DNA of 64,000 nt from Candidatus Zixiibacteriota bacterium (GTDB lineage Bacteria; Zixibacteria; MSB-5A5; GN15; PGXB01), in the NCBI GenBank assembly GCA_016933695.1, contig JAFGAL010000030.1, forward strand, positions 124,001 to 188,000. Reading direction: 5' to 3'. A model generated the notes under the pieces. The model was not told the origin of the DNA. It made no database searches and saw only the letters and a list, made by a program, of their open reading frames with translations. Made by a program: the position numbers and the translations under genes. Shown in pieces: positions 28,175-36,101 of this stretch. The first letter of the stretch is position 1; each line of letters begins with the position of its first letter.

Positions 28175-28199
28175 TTTGGTCTTTACAATAAAGACCAAA
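28175..28199. promoter_or_regulatory. Perfect inverted repeat overlapping a promoter -35 (operator candidate)
   Basis: TTTGGTCTTT - ACAAT - AAAGACCAAA, a perfect 10-bp dyad. The element TTTACA (28182-28187), 17 bp, TATATT (28205-28210) forms a promoter for the gene at 28263, with its -35 inside the dyad. A repressor or activator site is inferred. Confidence 0.5.
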
Positions 28200-28210
28200 A
28201 TGACTATATT
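28182..28210 (+). promoter_or_regulatory. Promoter of the beta-roll protein gene
   Basis: TTTACA, 17 bp, TATATT in a very AT-rich stretch 53 bp before ATG 28263. It overlaps the dyad described separately. Confidence 0.5.
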
Positions 28211-28262
28211 ATAAATTAGAGCGAGGTTTTCTGTTTGTCAATATTTTTTATGGGAGGTTTCT

Positions 28263-29660
28263 ATGCGATATCTGTTTCTGTTTTTAATTTTCTTGATATT
28301 AATTGCTTCTTCTATTGCGGAAATACCGCAGTTAATTAGCTATCAGGGAAGGATTACTGATGAAAGCGGGCAACCTGTTCAAGATAGCACCTATAAAATA
28401 ACCTTCAGATATTACAATACGGCTGAGGGTGGGGAGCCAATTTGGGAAGAAGTTCATGAAACCGTTGCCGTTAAAGATGGATTGTTTCAAGCCTATTTAC
28501 AAGCCGTTACGGGTTCAGGTGAAAGCCTGTACGAAGATCACGAACGATACATGTCACTCGATGTTAATGATGAAGGAGAGATGTTGCCTCGTATTGAGAT
28601 AGTATCTACTCCTTATGCTATTCATGCCGGTGTGGCGGATACGGCCACTTTTGCAACTTACGGAAACTGCAATTGGATAGACAGCAATGAAATCCTTTAT
28701 ACGAAAGAGATCAGAGGAATTGCTCGCGGTTGTAACAATATACATTTGGGATCAGGAGCATCGACAATTGTGAATTTAGGAACTGGTTGCACCACAGGAT
28801 CAGAAAGCGAACTTGCCGAGTTTGTAACAATAGGCGGTGGAATCGGTAATATTGCATCGGGCGACGTGAGTACGATATCAGGCGGTTTATACAATATGGT
28901 ATCCAAATCCGGCTCATATGTGGGAGGAGGTACCTGCAATTATGCTACGGGAGAACACTCTGTAGTATCGGGGGGATACTGTAATTCAACAAATTCCTTC
29001 AGAAGTATTATCTGCGGGGGGACATCCAACTTCGTTTCCGGTTCACATTCTGCAGTGTTAGGAGGCGAAGACAATAGAGTTAATTCGGAATATGCTGGTA
29101 TCGTGGGAGGATGGAGGAATTTGGTGAAAAGCGATTACTCGTTTATTTTAGGTGGTTATGCCGACACGATATCAGTGGATGCCAATTATTCATACTTGTT
29201 CGGAATAGGAAGTAAACTCACCGAAGATTCAACATTTATGGTTGATTTGCCGCATATCAGGTTCGGAAATGAAACCAGTGGCTATGAATTCCCTACAACA
29301 GATGGAACGTCGGGTCAGGTTTTGGCGACCGATGGAAGCGGCCAGATGGTGTGGATCAATAATGGAACAATTTCATGTGTCACCAAAATCGTAACGACAG
29401 ATTATATCCTGACATACAATGACTATATTATTATAACGTCAGGCACATCGGATATTAACATTATGCTTCCTTCCGCAGTGGGCAATCAGGGGCGAATCTT
29501 TATAATAAAAAGCAATTTAACAGGTGCAGGAACCGAGGTCTATGCAAGCGGTGGAGAAACTTTGGAAGGCAGTACAGGATCATGGGGGCTATCCACTCGC
29601 CAAAGTATTACAGTTATTAGTGATGGTTCAAATTGGTTAATTCTTTCTGAATTCAATTAA
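28263..29660 (+). CDS. Secreted YadA-head-like beta-roll protein
   Basis: The 465-residue protein has a signal peptide (MRYLFLFLIFLILIASSIAE) and an N-terminal ~110-residue domain (PQLISYQGRITDESGQPVQDSTY..., ending IEIVSTPYAIHAGVADTA). I have seen that domain at the start of many surface proteins from FCB-group genomes. Residues ~190-310 consist of short repeats of the type GGGxxNxASGxxSxVSGGxxN, as in left-handed beta-roll heads of trimeric adhesins and phage fibres. The C-terminal ~110 residues form a small beta domain ending WLILSEFN. GGGAGG lies six bases before the ATG. The gene is clearly AT-richer than its neighbours, which suggests transfer. Role unknown; adhesin-like binding is plausible. 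Confidence 0.75.
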   Translation: MRYLFLFLIFLILIASSIAEIPQLISYQGRITDESGQPVQDSTYKITFRYYNTAEGGEPIWEEVHETVAVKDGLFQAYLQAVTGSGESLYEDHERYMSLDVNDEGEMLPRIEIVSTPYAIHAGVADTATFATYGNCNWIDSNEILYTKEIRGIARGCNNIHLGSGASTIVNLGTGCTTGSESELAEFVTIGGGIGNIASGDVSTISGGLYNMVSKSGSYVGGGTCNYATGEHSVVSGGYCNSTNSFRSIICGGTSNFVSGSHSAVLGGEDNRVNSEYAGIVGGWRNLVKSDYSFILGGYADTISVDANYSYLFGIGSKLTEDSTFMVDLPHIRFGNETSGYEFPTTDGTSGQVLATDGSGQMVWINNGTISCVTKIVTTDYILTYNDYIIITSGTSDINIMLPSAVGNQGRIFIIKSNLTGAGTEVYASGGETLEGSTGSWGLSTRQSITVISDGSNWLILSEFN

Positions 29661-29673
29661 AAAAGATGTCAAA

Positions 29674-29692
29674 TCCGCACGGTGGCTTTTTT
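29674..29692 (+). repeat. Right inverted repeat (copy of tRNA-Thr 3' end and T run)
   Basis: TCCGCACGGTGGCTTTTTT matches the tRNA-Thr T-arm/acceptor 3' strand with discriminator and following T run. It is in the opposite orientation to the tRNA and lies 14 bp after the stop of the beta-roll gene. No tRNA body precedes it. Confidence 0.85.
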
Positions 29693-29706
29693 ATATGGAT
29701 GGGAGG

Positions 29707-29725
29707 CCCACAGCTCTGCTGTGGG
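29707..29725. repeat. REP-like palindrome
   Basis: CCCACAGC TCT GCTGTGGG: an 8-bp perfect stem in non-coding DNA. It is one of three palindromes packed in 29707-29817. Confidence 0.6.
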
Positions 29726-29756
29726 TCGGTATGATCGTGCAATAACAAATCCGGTG

Positions 29757-29775
29757 CCCCGCCGCTTGCGGTGGG
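29757..29775. repeat. REP-like palindrome, copy 1 of CCCRCCGCTTGCGGTGGG
   Basis: CCCGCCGC TT GCGGTGGG with one G-T pair. A perfect version of the same 18-mer occurs at 31251-31268, on the other side of the propeller lipoprotein gene. Confidence 0.65.
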
Positions 29776-29791
29776 ATTGATTGGCTACAAG

Positions 29792-29817
29792 AAAAAGGGC
29801 GGTTCGCGAACCGTCCC
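29792..29817 (-). terminator. Terminator of the propeller lipoprotein gene
   Basis: On the - strand GGGACGGTTCGCGAACCGCCC is followed by TTTTT. The core CGGTTCG/CGAACCG is a perfect palindrome and resembles REP-type elements as well. Confidence 0.65.
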
Positions 29818-29877
29818 TACGGTTTGTTCGATCTGTTTATATCAGCACCGGTATGGTTGGTCAGTGAAATAATGTGC

Positions 29878-30993
29878 TTATTTGTCCGGGACGAAGGACC
29901 ACGCGGCGATATTGGCGGCGCTGTCGGTCCCGGCAATATCAAACCGTCCGCCCGCAATGAGACTCCCATTATATTCATAACAGGTCCATATGTGCGGATA
30001 ATAATCCCCGTCGATGCCCGTCCCGAGGGCGTGCCACTCCGCTCCGTCATAAGCGGCAATGTAGTCGGTATAATCGAGAGCACTGAGATTTTTGTTGTAC
30101 CCGCCGACAATGACTTCACCATTGAATTCATAGATGCATTTCACCTGGCGATCCTCCGCCAACGTGCCCAAGTCCTGCCAGTATGAGTTGCGGTAAACGG
30201 CAATATTGTTGGCATCATGATCGCCGACTTCGGCAAACTTGCCGCCGACGTACATCCGGTCGGTTTGTCCCAGAAGCGCAAATACCGTGAGAGTGTCATC
30301 GAACGACGCCACCAGAGGCATCCAGGTATTGTTGTACCATCCGGCCACGCTATATGCAATAACGCCGCCGGCATGTTCGAAATGTCCGCCGGCATACAGT
30401 TTGCCGTTATACTCGGCGAGGGCATGAACCGGCCCATCCGTCCCGTTACCCAATGCCGACCAGGCACTGCCGTCCCACTCGGCGATATTGTTGGCGTCCT
30501 GACCGCCGGCCTGATCGAAGTCTCCGCCCACGACCAGTTTGTTATCGTACACCAGCAGGGCGTAAATCCGTCCATTGGTGCCGTCGCCCAGTGCCGACCA
30601 GACCGACCCGTCATAGGAGGCAATGGTGTGGGCACTGACGCCATTGGCAGTGCCAAAGGTGCCACCGGCGAAAAGCTTATTGTCATACACAGCCAGTGCG
30701 GCAACTTCGTCGTTCATGCCGGAACCCATTGCGGACCAGTCGGTGCCGTCCCAGGCGGCGATATTGTTTGCCGCGACACCACCGGCGGTGGTGAAATATC
30801 CGCCGACAATAAGGTTGCCGTCATATTCCACCAGTGAAAACACGCGGTCATTGACTCCATCGCCGAGCGCCGACCATTCCCAGGTTCCGCTTGGACCGGC
30901 GGGAGTGTCATCGTCGGAGCATCCCATTATCATGATACCGATGAGCAGGGCAACCCAGAAACCCTTGATAATATAGTGGCGCAAATTACACAT
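29878..30993 (-). CDS. Lipoprotein with a seven-bladed beta-propeller
   Basis: This 371-residue protein starts at ATG 30993, with AGGGAGA seven bases upstream. A lipobox (IMIMG|C) near residue 23 marks it as a lipoprotein. The rest is seven repeats of 45-52 residues, each with the pattern WSALGxGxNxxVxALxxYDxxLxxGGxFxxAGGxxAxxIAxWDG. Seven copies fit a complete propeller. No catalytic residues stand out, and the repeats resemble Kelch/delta-60-like sequences in many FCB-group surface proteins. It is flanked by palindromic repeats. Confidence 0.82.
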   Translation of the reverse strand: MCNLRHYIIKGFWVALLIGIMIMGCSDDDTPAGPSGTWEWSALGDGVNDRVFSLVEYDGNLIVGGYFTTAGGVAANNIAAWDGTDWSAMGSGMNDEVAALAVYDNKLFAGGTFGTANGVSAHTIASYDGSVWSALGDGTNGRIYALLVYDNKLVVGGDFDQAGGQDANNIAEWDGSAWSALGNGTDGPVHALAEYNGKLYAGGHFEHAGGVIAYSVAGWYNNTWMPLVASFDDTLTVFALLGQTDRMYVGGKFAEVGDHDANNIAVYRNSYWQDLGTLAEDRQVKCIYEFNGEVIVGGYNKNLSALDYTDYIAAYDGAEWHALGTGIDGDYYPHIWTCYEYNGSLIAGGRFDIAGTDSAANIAAWSFVPDK

Positions 30994-31189
30994 AGTTTTT
31001 TCTCCCTGTGAAAGGGTTTCAGAAGATACCCTGATGGTGGGCATTGTGCCTGTATTTTATTATTAGGGAAATCCCGGAAATAAGTCAAGATATAAAACCG
31101 CATTGAAAATGCCCGGTTTATGACGAATTAACGATCAAAGCAGGTAAGTGATTGACATGTCCCGGCTTGTATTCAAGCCGTTATCCCTC

Positions 31190-31218
31190 TTGCCGATAAT
31201 CAGATATGTATGTATACT
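31190..31218 (+). promoter_or_regulatory. Candidate promoter of the acyl-CoA synthetase gene
   Basis: TTGCCG, 17 bp, TATACT. An additional TTGACA at 31152 has no well-placed -10. The palindrome at 31251-31268 lies in the leader. Confidence 0.4.
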
Positions 31219-31250
31219 ATGCCGGTGACAGGGTTGCGACGCACCGGTAA

Positions 31251-31268
31251 CCCACCGCTTGCGGTGGG
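31251..31268. repeat. REP-like palindrome, copy 2 of CCCRCCGCTTGCGGTGGG
   Basis: CCCACCGC TT GCGGTGGG, a perfect 8-bp stem located 19 bp before ATG 31288. It could fold in the leader of the acyl-CoA synthetase mRNA. Confidence 0.7.
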
Positions 31269-31287
31269 GCCAATCTTATGAGGTACA

Positions 31288-32877
31288 ATGAAGGTTTTTG
31301 ATCTATTACGGCGGGGGGCGGCGGATTACCCCAATGCGATCGCGGTTGAACACGGCGAGCGGAAAATCACCTATCGCGAGTTGATCGAGTCGGTCGCAAT
31401 ACTGGCCAAATACCTCAGACAGCTTGATATGCCCGCCAATGCGCGGGTGGCGGTGCTGTGCGAAAATTCGATTGAATATGTCATATTCTTTTTCGCGGTG
31501 TTATCAGCGGACTATGTGGCGGTGCCGCTGGATACATCACTTAAGTCGGACAAATTCCGGTTCATTCTTAAGGATTGCAACGCGTGCGCGCTGTTGGTGC
31601 AGACCAAGTATTTGCGATTCAGCGATGACTTGATGGGGGCGGATTCGCCGGTTCAGCATGCCATCGCGGAGAAAAGCGTCAATGCGGAACGAGTCGGATT
31701 TCCGGTGGCATCACTGCCCGATATTCTTGAGGATTTCCGACGGATACGACTGGCCGAAATCGTGGCGGATATCGACCAGGTCGCACCCGCTGACAAACTG
31801 CGTCATGACACCATGCCGGACTGCCCGCATGAACTCGCCGCGATTTTTTACACATCGGGTTCCACCGGCTCGCCGAAAGGGGTGATGCTGTCGCATCTGA
31901 ACCTGGTGTCGAACACGATCGCAACGGTGGAGTATCTGCGGCTGACGCATGACGATTCGATCATGGTGATCCTGCCGTTTTATTATATTTACGGCAATTC
32001 GCTTCTGCTGACCCACGTACAGGTGGGCGGGCGATGCGTAATCGACAACCGTTTCGCGTTCCCGCAGGTGATCCTTCAGACCATGATCCAGAAACGGACG
32101 ACCGGATTTTCCGGCGTGCCGTCGAATTTCATGATCCTGTTGAACAATGCCAATTTCCGCGCGGATAAACTTCCCGACCTCCGCTATATCACCCAGGCGG
32201 GCGGCGGGATGGCGCCGGAGGTAATCCGTCGGGTCATGGACGCGCTGGCGGGCAAGGAAATCTTCATCATGTACGGCCAGACTGAGGCCGCGCCGCGCGT
32301 GACCTGGCTTCCGCCGGAACGCCTGCCCGAAAAGGTCGGCTCGATCGGTATCCCGGTGCCGGGCGTGACTATTACCGTCGGCGATGAATCCGGCAACGAA
32401 ATGCCGACCGGCGAGGTGGGGGAGATCGTGGTTTCCGGACCGAACGTGATGCTGGGCTACTGGAACAACTCCGCCGACGAAGAGGGTGTGCTGAGAAACG
32501 GTCGTCTGTTTACCGGCGATCTGGCGCGACGTGACGAGGAGGGGTACATCTATGTCGTCTCGCGCAAGAAGGAAATTATGAAAGTCGGTGGCAACCGGGT
32601 CAGCGCAAAAGAAATCGAAGAGCGCATTCTCGAGAACGAGAACATTCTCGAGGCCGCGGTCTTTCCGGTGAAGGATGATATTCTCGGCGAGGCGATCACC
32701 GCGGCGATCGTTTTAAAAACAGGATGTGCATTGACGGAAAAAGAGGTGCAGGATCACTGCAAACAACGGCTGGCGATACACAAGGCGCCGAAGCATGTGC
32801 GGTTTTACGAGGCGCTTCCCAAATATCAGTCCGGCAAGGTCAACAAGCTGGCATTGGCCGAGGAATTTCGCTTGTGA
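31288..32877 (+). CDS. AMP-forming acyl-CoA (or acyl-ACP) synthetase
   Basis: The 529-residue protein belongs to the ANL superfamily and should activate a carboxylic acid, probably a fatty acid, to acyl-AMP and then a thioester. Core motifs are clear: A3 phosphate loop YTSGSTGSPKGVMLSH (residues ~189-204), A5 IMYGQTEAAPRV, A7 GRLFTGDLARRDEEGYIYV, A8 hinge SRKKEIMKVGGNRVSAKEIEE, and the A10 lysine in LPKYQSGKVNK. Length and motif spacing fit medium/long-chain acyl-CoA ligases. It stands alone, so the chain length is not known. The ketoacyl-synthase-like protein at 22395 is a possible functional partner but lies 8 kb away. Confidence 0.88.
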   Translation: MKVFDLLRRGAADYPNAIAVEHGERKITYRELIESVAILAKYLRQLDMPANARVAVLCENSIEYVIFFFAVLSADYVAVPLDTSLKSDKFRFILKDCNACALLVQTKYLRFSDDLMGADSPVQHAIAEKSVNAERVGFPVASLPDILEDFRRIRLAEIVADIDQVAPADKLRHDTMPDCPHELAAIFYTSGSTGSPKGVMLSHLNLVSNTIATVEYLRLTHDDSIMVILPFYYIYGNSLLLTHVQVGGRCVIDNRFAFPQVILQTMIQKRTTGFSGVPSNFMILLNNANFRADKLPDLRYITQAGGGMAPEVIRRVMDALAGKEIFIMYGQTEAAPRVTWLPPERLPEKVGSIGIPVPGVTITVGDESGNEMPTGEVGEIVVSGPNVMLGYWNNSADEEGVLRNGRLFTGDLARRDEEGYIYVVSRKKEIMKVGGNRVSAKEIEERILENENILEAAVFPVKDDILGEAITAAIVLKTGCALTEKEVQDHCKQRLAIHKAPKHVRFYEALPKYQSGKVNKLALAEEFRL

Positions 32878-33135
32878 CCGTGACTGACACAGTCCCTCGC
32901 AATTGTCCGTTGGTTTCTGTATCATATAGCTGTACAATAGCTTAGCGGTCATCATGGCCGGGCACTCGTCCGGGAAACTCGAGAATTCCATACTTTTTTA
33001 TTTTATTTTATGCCGTTTGTGGTATATTAATATAGCGACAGTTCACGGTCATTCTTTGTTGTCCATCTTTGATTTCACCATTTCGACTCAGCATCAGGCA
33101 AGCACATCCGGGGCAAAAAGACAGGAGGCGGTCTG

Positions 33136-33468
33136 ATGAAAATATTTGTTCTTATGACGAAGCTGGCGTCACAGAACGCGCAGATCGTTGAAATCGGTGC
33201 AAAGCATAAAGACCGGGCCAGACGAGGTCGTACCTGGCTAAAGGAGATTGAGGAGAAGTGCCCTTCGGTGGTATTCAAGGCCCATTATGCACTAATGGGT
33301 TATTGGGACTCCATGCACATTTACGAAGCTCCTGATGAAGAAACGGCTGCGAAGGTTTCAATGCTGACCCGGTCGCACGGCGCGGCTCAGGTGGAAAGCT
33401 GGTTGGCTTTACCCTACGAGCGAATATTGCAGCTGTCCGAGGACATGGAGTGTCCCGGTGGGACATAG
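33136..33468 (+). CDS. GYD-domain protein
   Basis: A 110-residue protein with the GYD-family pattern: an opening strand MKIFVLMTKLASQNAQ, then YALMGYWDSMHIYEAPDEETAAKVSMLTRSHG, where GYWD corresponds to the eponymous G-Y-D. These small alpha/beta proteins have no established function. AGGAGG lies eight bases before the ATG, so expression is likely. It is convergent with the DUF89 gene, with 79 bp between their ends. Confidence 0.75.
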   Translation: MKIFVLMTKLASQNAQIVEIGAKHKDRARRGRTWLKEIEEKCPSVVFKAHYALMGYWDSMHIYEAPDEETAAKVSMLTRSHGAAQVESWLALPYERILQLSEDMECPGGT

Positions 33469-33547
33469 TCCTGGTACATGGCAATGTACTCGCGGACGTC
33501 GCGCAGTGTGGGGTTGTCGGCTATTGTTTCGGCAACCCCGATTATTT

Positions 33548-34411
33548 TTATGGATTATTCCGCGTTCCGGCAATGACCATGCTTCCCACCGGGCAGTGCA
33601 AATGTTCGGCGATAACCGGGCATTTGGCTTTCAAGAGGAAGACAATGTTTATATCGACGTCGCTGAGCGACTCGTAATTTCCCTGCCCCTTGGCGATAAC
33701 CAGATCGGCGGTTTCGAATCGTGCGCGGAATGCTTCCGAACACTGCGGCAGAATCGTCCCGGGCACATCGGCGCCGTTGTCGATCACCTCGACCAGATCG
33801 GTCAGTCCGACCTCGACGGCATCGTCCATGGTGGCATCGTTGATAATCGGCGCGCCTTTGACGACGTACGAGATTTTCTCACACGGCAGAATCTCCAGGA
33901 GTAGTTTATCGAAGACAATTTCGCCGGCATTGTCGCCGAGAAAGAGAATAGTTTTCGCGGAATTGATTTCGGATCGCAGACTCACGAGCGCGTTCATATC
34001 AATCGATGCGGTCAGCGCCGAGTCGATAGAGTCACGTACCGTCTCGACCGGGATATCACAGCGAGGGCCGAAGTCGATAATATTCCCGGCAATCGCCAGT
34101 CGCACGGCCATCGCCAGGGGATCAGCATGACTGTGGATGCGACGCTGCAGGTTGGGATAGAAATCCAGCGCAAGTCGATTGAACCGCTTTTTAACCTCGT
34201 GATAGGGATCGGCATTGCCGGTCAGTTCGCGGATGCGCTTGTGAATAAACTGCCCCATTTCCGGAGGGGTCAAATGCATGTCCATGGTCGCGGCGGTGTG
34301 CAGGACATCGCGAAGGACCCGTTCATGGATGGTTTTGTCATCGGTGGCAAACCGCGCGGCGTCGTACGCCTGCCGGACAAAACAGGGAAAACAGGCCAGG
34401 TAGGTATTCAT
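33548..34411 (-). CDS. DUF89/ARMT1-like damage-control phosphatase family protein
   Basis: The 287-residue protein fits the DUF89 family of metal-dependent phosphatases proposed to remove harmful phosphometabolites. Visible motifs are TILFLGDNAGEIVFDKLLLE (metal/substrate Asp and Asn), VVKGAPIINDATMDDA, and DLVIAKGQGNYESL near the C-terminus. An N-terminal CFPC motif (residues 8-11) is typical of the archaeal/bacterial subfamily. The length matches that subfamily (280-300). The substrate is not predictable from context. Confidence 0.82.
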   Translation of the reverse strand: MNTYLACFPCFVRQAYDAARFATDDKTIHERVLRDVLHTAATMDMHLTPPEMGQFIHKRIRELTGNADPYHEVKKRFNRLALDFYPNLQRRIHSHADPLAMAVRLAIAGNIIDFGPRCDIPVETVRDSIDSALTASIDMNALVSLRSEINSAKTILFLGDNAGEIVFDKLLLEILPCEKISYVVKGAPIINDATMDDAVEVGLTDLVEVIDNGADVPGTILPQCSEAFRARFETADLVIAKGQGNYESLSDVDINIVFLLKAKCPVIAEHLHCPVGSMVIAGTRNNP

Positions 34412-34509
34412 ATATGATCGTCCATATTACTCTCGTTCATAGGATAGACAAGGTATGGAAATTCTGGGGAAACGCAAGGATTTCAAGCCCGGCCTGGAAG
34501 GTTGACCGA

Positions 34510-34538
34510 TTGACAGGCATATCCCGAAATGCTATATT
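34510..34538 (+). promoter_or_regulatory. Sigma-70 promoter of the exported C1 peptidase gene
   Basis: TTGACA (34510-34515), 17 bp, TATATT (34533-34538), about 40 bp before ATG 34578. Confidence 0.75.
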
Positions 34539-34577
34539 CCATAAAATGTGTCACCATACCACCATGCAGGAGAGTCT

Positions 34578-35984
34578 ATGAAAGCAATTTCCCGTTTTTT
34601 AGCAATAGGTGTGCTTCTCGTATTGACGGCAGGCCTGCCCGTGTGGGCGGCCGGCGAGGGCGGATTGACATCCGATGCCATCGCGGAATTCCGGACGGCA
34701 TTCCACCCCGATATCCGGGGACGGGCGGTGTATAATGCCGTCACGAACAACGATATCAATAATCTGGCGTTGAATCGCGATGTCCTCAACTGTCACAACG
34801 ATCATTTCAATTTTAAAATCGACGTCGGGGGTATCACCGACCAGAAATCAAGCGGCCGATGCTGGCTGTTCGCCAGCTTGAATGCCCTTCGTCCGATCGT
34901 CATGAAAAAGCACAACCTGAAAGATTTCGAGTTTTCGCAAAATTACCTGGCGTTCTGGGATAAATTGGAGAAGGCCAACAGCTTTTTGGAGTATGTGATC
35001 GAATTTCGCGACCGCGACGTGCAGGATCGGGAATTGCAGCTGCTTCTCGAACATCCGTTCGGCGACGGCGGCTATTGGAGTTATGTGACCGCCCTGATCG
35101 ACAAATACGGCGCGATGCCGAAAGAGATCATGCCGGAGACCAACAGCTCCGGAAAAACCGGAACCATGAATCGCGTGATCAGCAACAAACTTCGGCAGGG
35201 CGCGGCGACTTTGCGCGCAATGCACACCGACGGCAAATCCATTGCGGAATTGCGAACGGCGAAAGAGCGGATTCTGGGGGAGATATACGGCATGCTGGTG
35301 ATGAACCTCGGTCAGCCGCCGACGGATTTTGTCTGGCGCTATGAATCGAAAGACTCGTCTATCAGCGAGAAGAAGGCCTACACCCCACGCGGTTTCTATA
35401 AGGAATTTGTCGCTATCGATCTGAGTGAATATGTCACGATATTCAACAACCCGCTCAAACCGTACGGCGAGCATTATAGCTGTGCGTTGTCGCGGGATAT
35501 GTATGACGCGGAAGATTTTCACTATGTCAATATGGAGATGAGCGTTCTTAAAGAGTTGGCGCTGAAAGCACTTCTGGACAGCCAGGTGGTGGTGTTTTCA
35601 TGCGACGTCGGCAAGGATCAGGTGCGCGGCAAGGGCATTATGGCGGCGAATATTTACGATTACGGTTCGCTGTTCGGCTGTAATCTGGAGATGTCCAAAG
35701 AGGATCGGGCGCGGTATTTCGAAAGTTCCTCGGATCACATGATGGCATTGATCGGGGTGGATACGGTCGACGGCAAACCGGTCAAATGGCTGGTGGAAAA
35801 CAGCTGGGGTGACGATGACGGGGCCAAGGGATATTTCACGATGTACGACGACTGGTTCGATATGTACGTCTTCGACGTGGTGATACACCGGCAATACGTG
35901 CCGGAAAAGATTCTGAAGATTTTCGACCGGGAACCGGAAGTCATTCCGGCCTGGGATCCGATGTCGCGATTATTGCGCAAGTAA
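34578..35984 (+). CDS. pepC: Exported aminopeptidase C / bleomycin hydrolase (peptidase C1B)
   Basis: The 468-residue protein shows the bleomycin-hydrolase signature. The catalytic Cys is at about residue 95 (QKSSGRCWLFASL), the His at ~387 (SDHMMALIG) and the Asn at ~408 (VENSWG). Family members are self-compartmentalising hexameric aminopeptidases, usually cytoplasmic. Here ATG 34578 (GGAGA upstream) is followed by a clear signal peptide (ISRFLAIGVLLVLTAGLPVWA), so this copy is probably exported. Such forms exist in Bacteroidetes-like genomes. The two remaining C-terminal residues after the family's usual end (LLRK) are basic. Peptide degradation in the periplasm is inferred, possibly with the exported C69 dipeptidase 2 kb downstream. 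Confidence 0.88.
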   Translation: MKAISRFLAIGVLLVLTAGLPVWAAGEGGLTSDAIAEFRTAFHPDIRGRAVYNAVTNNDINNLALNRDVLNCHNDHFNFKIDVGGITDQKSSGRCWLFASLNALRPIVMKKHNLKDFEFSQNYLAFWDKLEKANSFLEYVIEFRDRDVQDRELQLLLEHPFGDGGYWSYVTALIDKYGAMPKEIMPETNSSGKTGTMNRVISNKLRQGAATLRAMHTDGKSIAELRTAKERILGEIYGMLVMNLGQPPTDFVWRYESKDSSISEKKAYTPRGFYKEFVAIDLSEYVTIFNNPLKPYGEHYSCALSRDMYDAEDFHYVNMEMSVLKELALKALLDSQVVVFSCDVGKDQVRGKGIMAANIYDYGSLFGCNLEMSKEDRARYFESSSDHMMALIGVDTVDGKPVKWLVENSWGDDDGAKGYFTMYDDWFDMYVFDVVIHRQYVPEKILKIFDREPEVIPAWDPMSRLLRK

Positions 35985-35994
35985 CTGGTTCTAT

Positions 35995-36027
35995 GGCGGC
36001 GGATGACCTTTCCGCCGCCTTTTTTTT
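35995..36027 (+). terminator. Strong intrinsic terminator
   Basis: GGCGGCGGA / TCCGCCGCC stem, 7-nt loop, eight T. It ends the C1 peptidase gene. Confidence 0.92.
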
Positions 36028-36031
36028 CTTT

Positions 36032-36060
36032 TTGATATAATCTACGAATTGGTATATTAT
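36032..36060 (+). promoter_or_regulatory. Sigma-70-like promoter of the tandem DsrC-like gene
   Basis: TTGATA (36032-36037), 17 bp, TATTAT (36055-36060), just after the preceding terminator and 42 bp before ATG 36102. Confidence 0.55.
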
Positions 36061-36101
36061 AAGTGGTTGATAACGATCGTCATCCATATCAAGGAGTGAT
36101 T

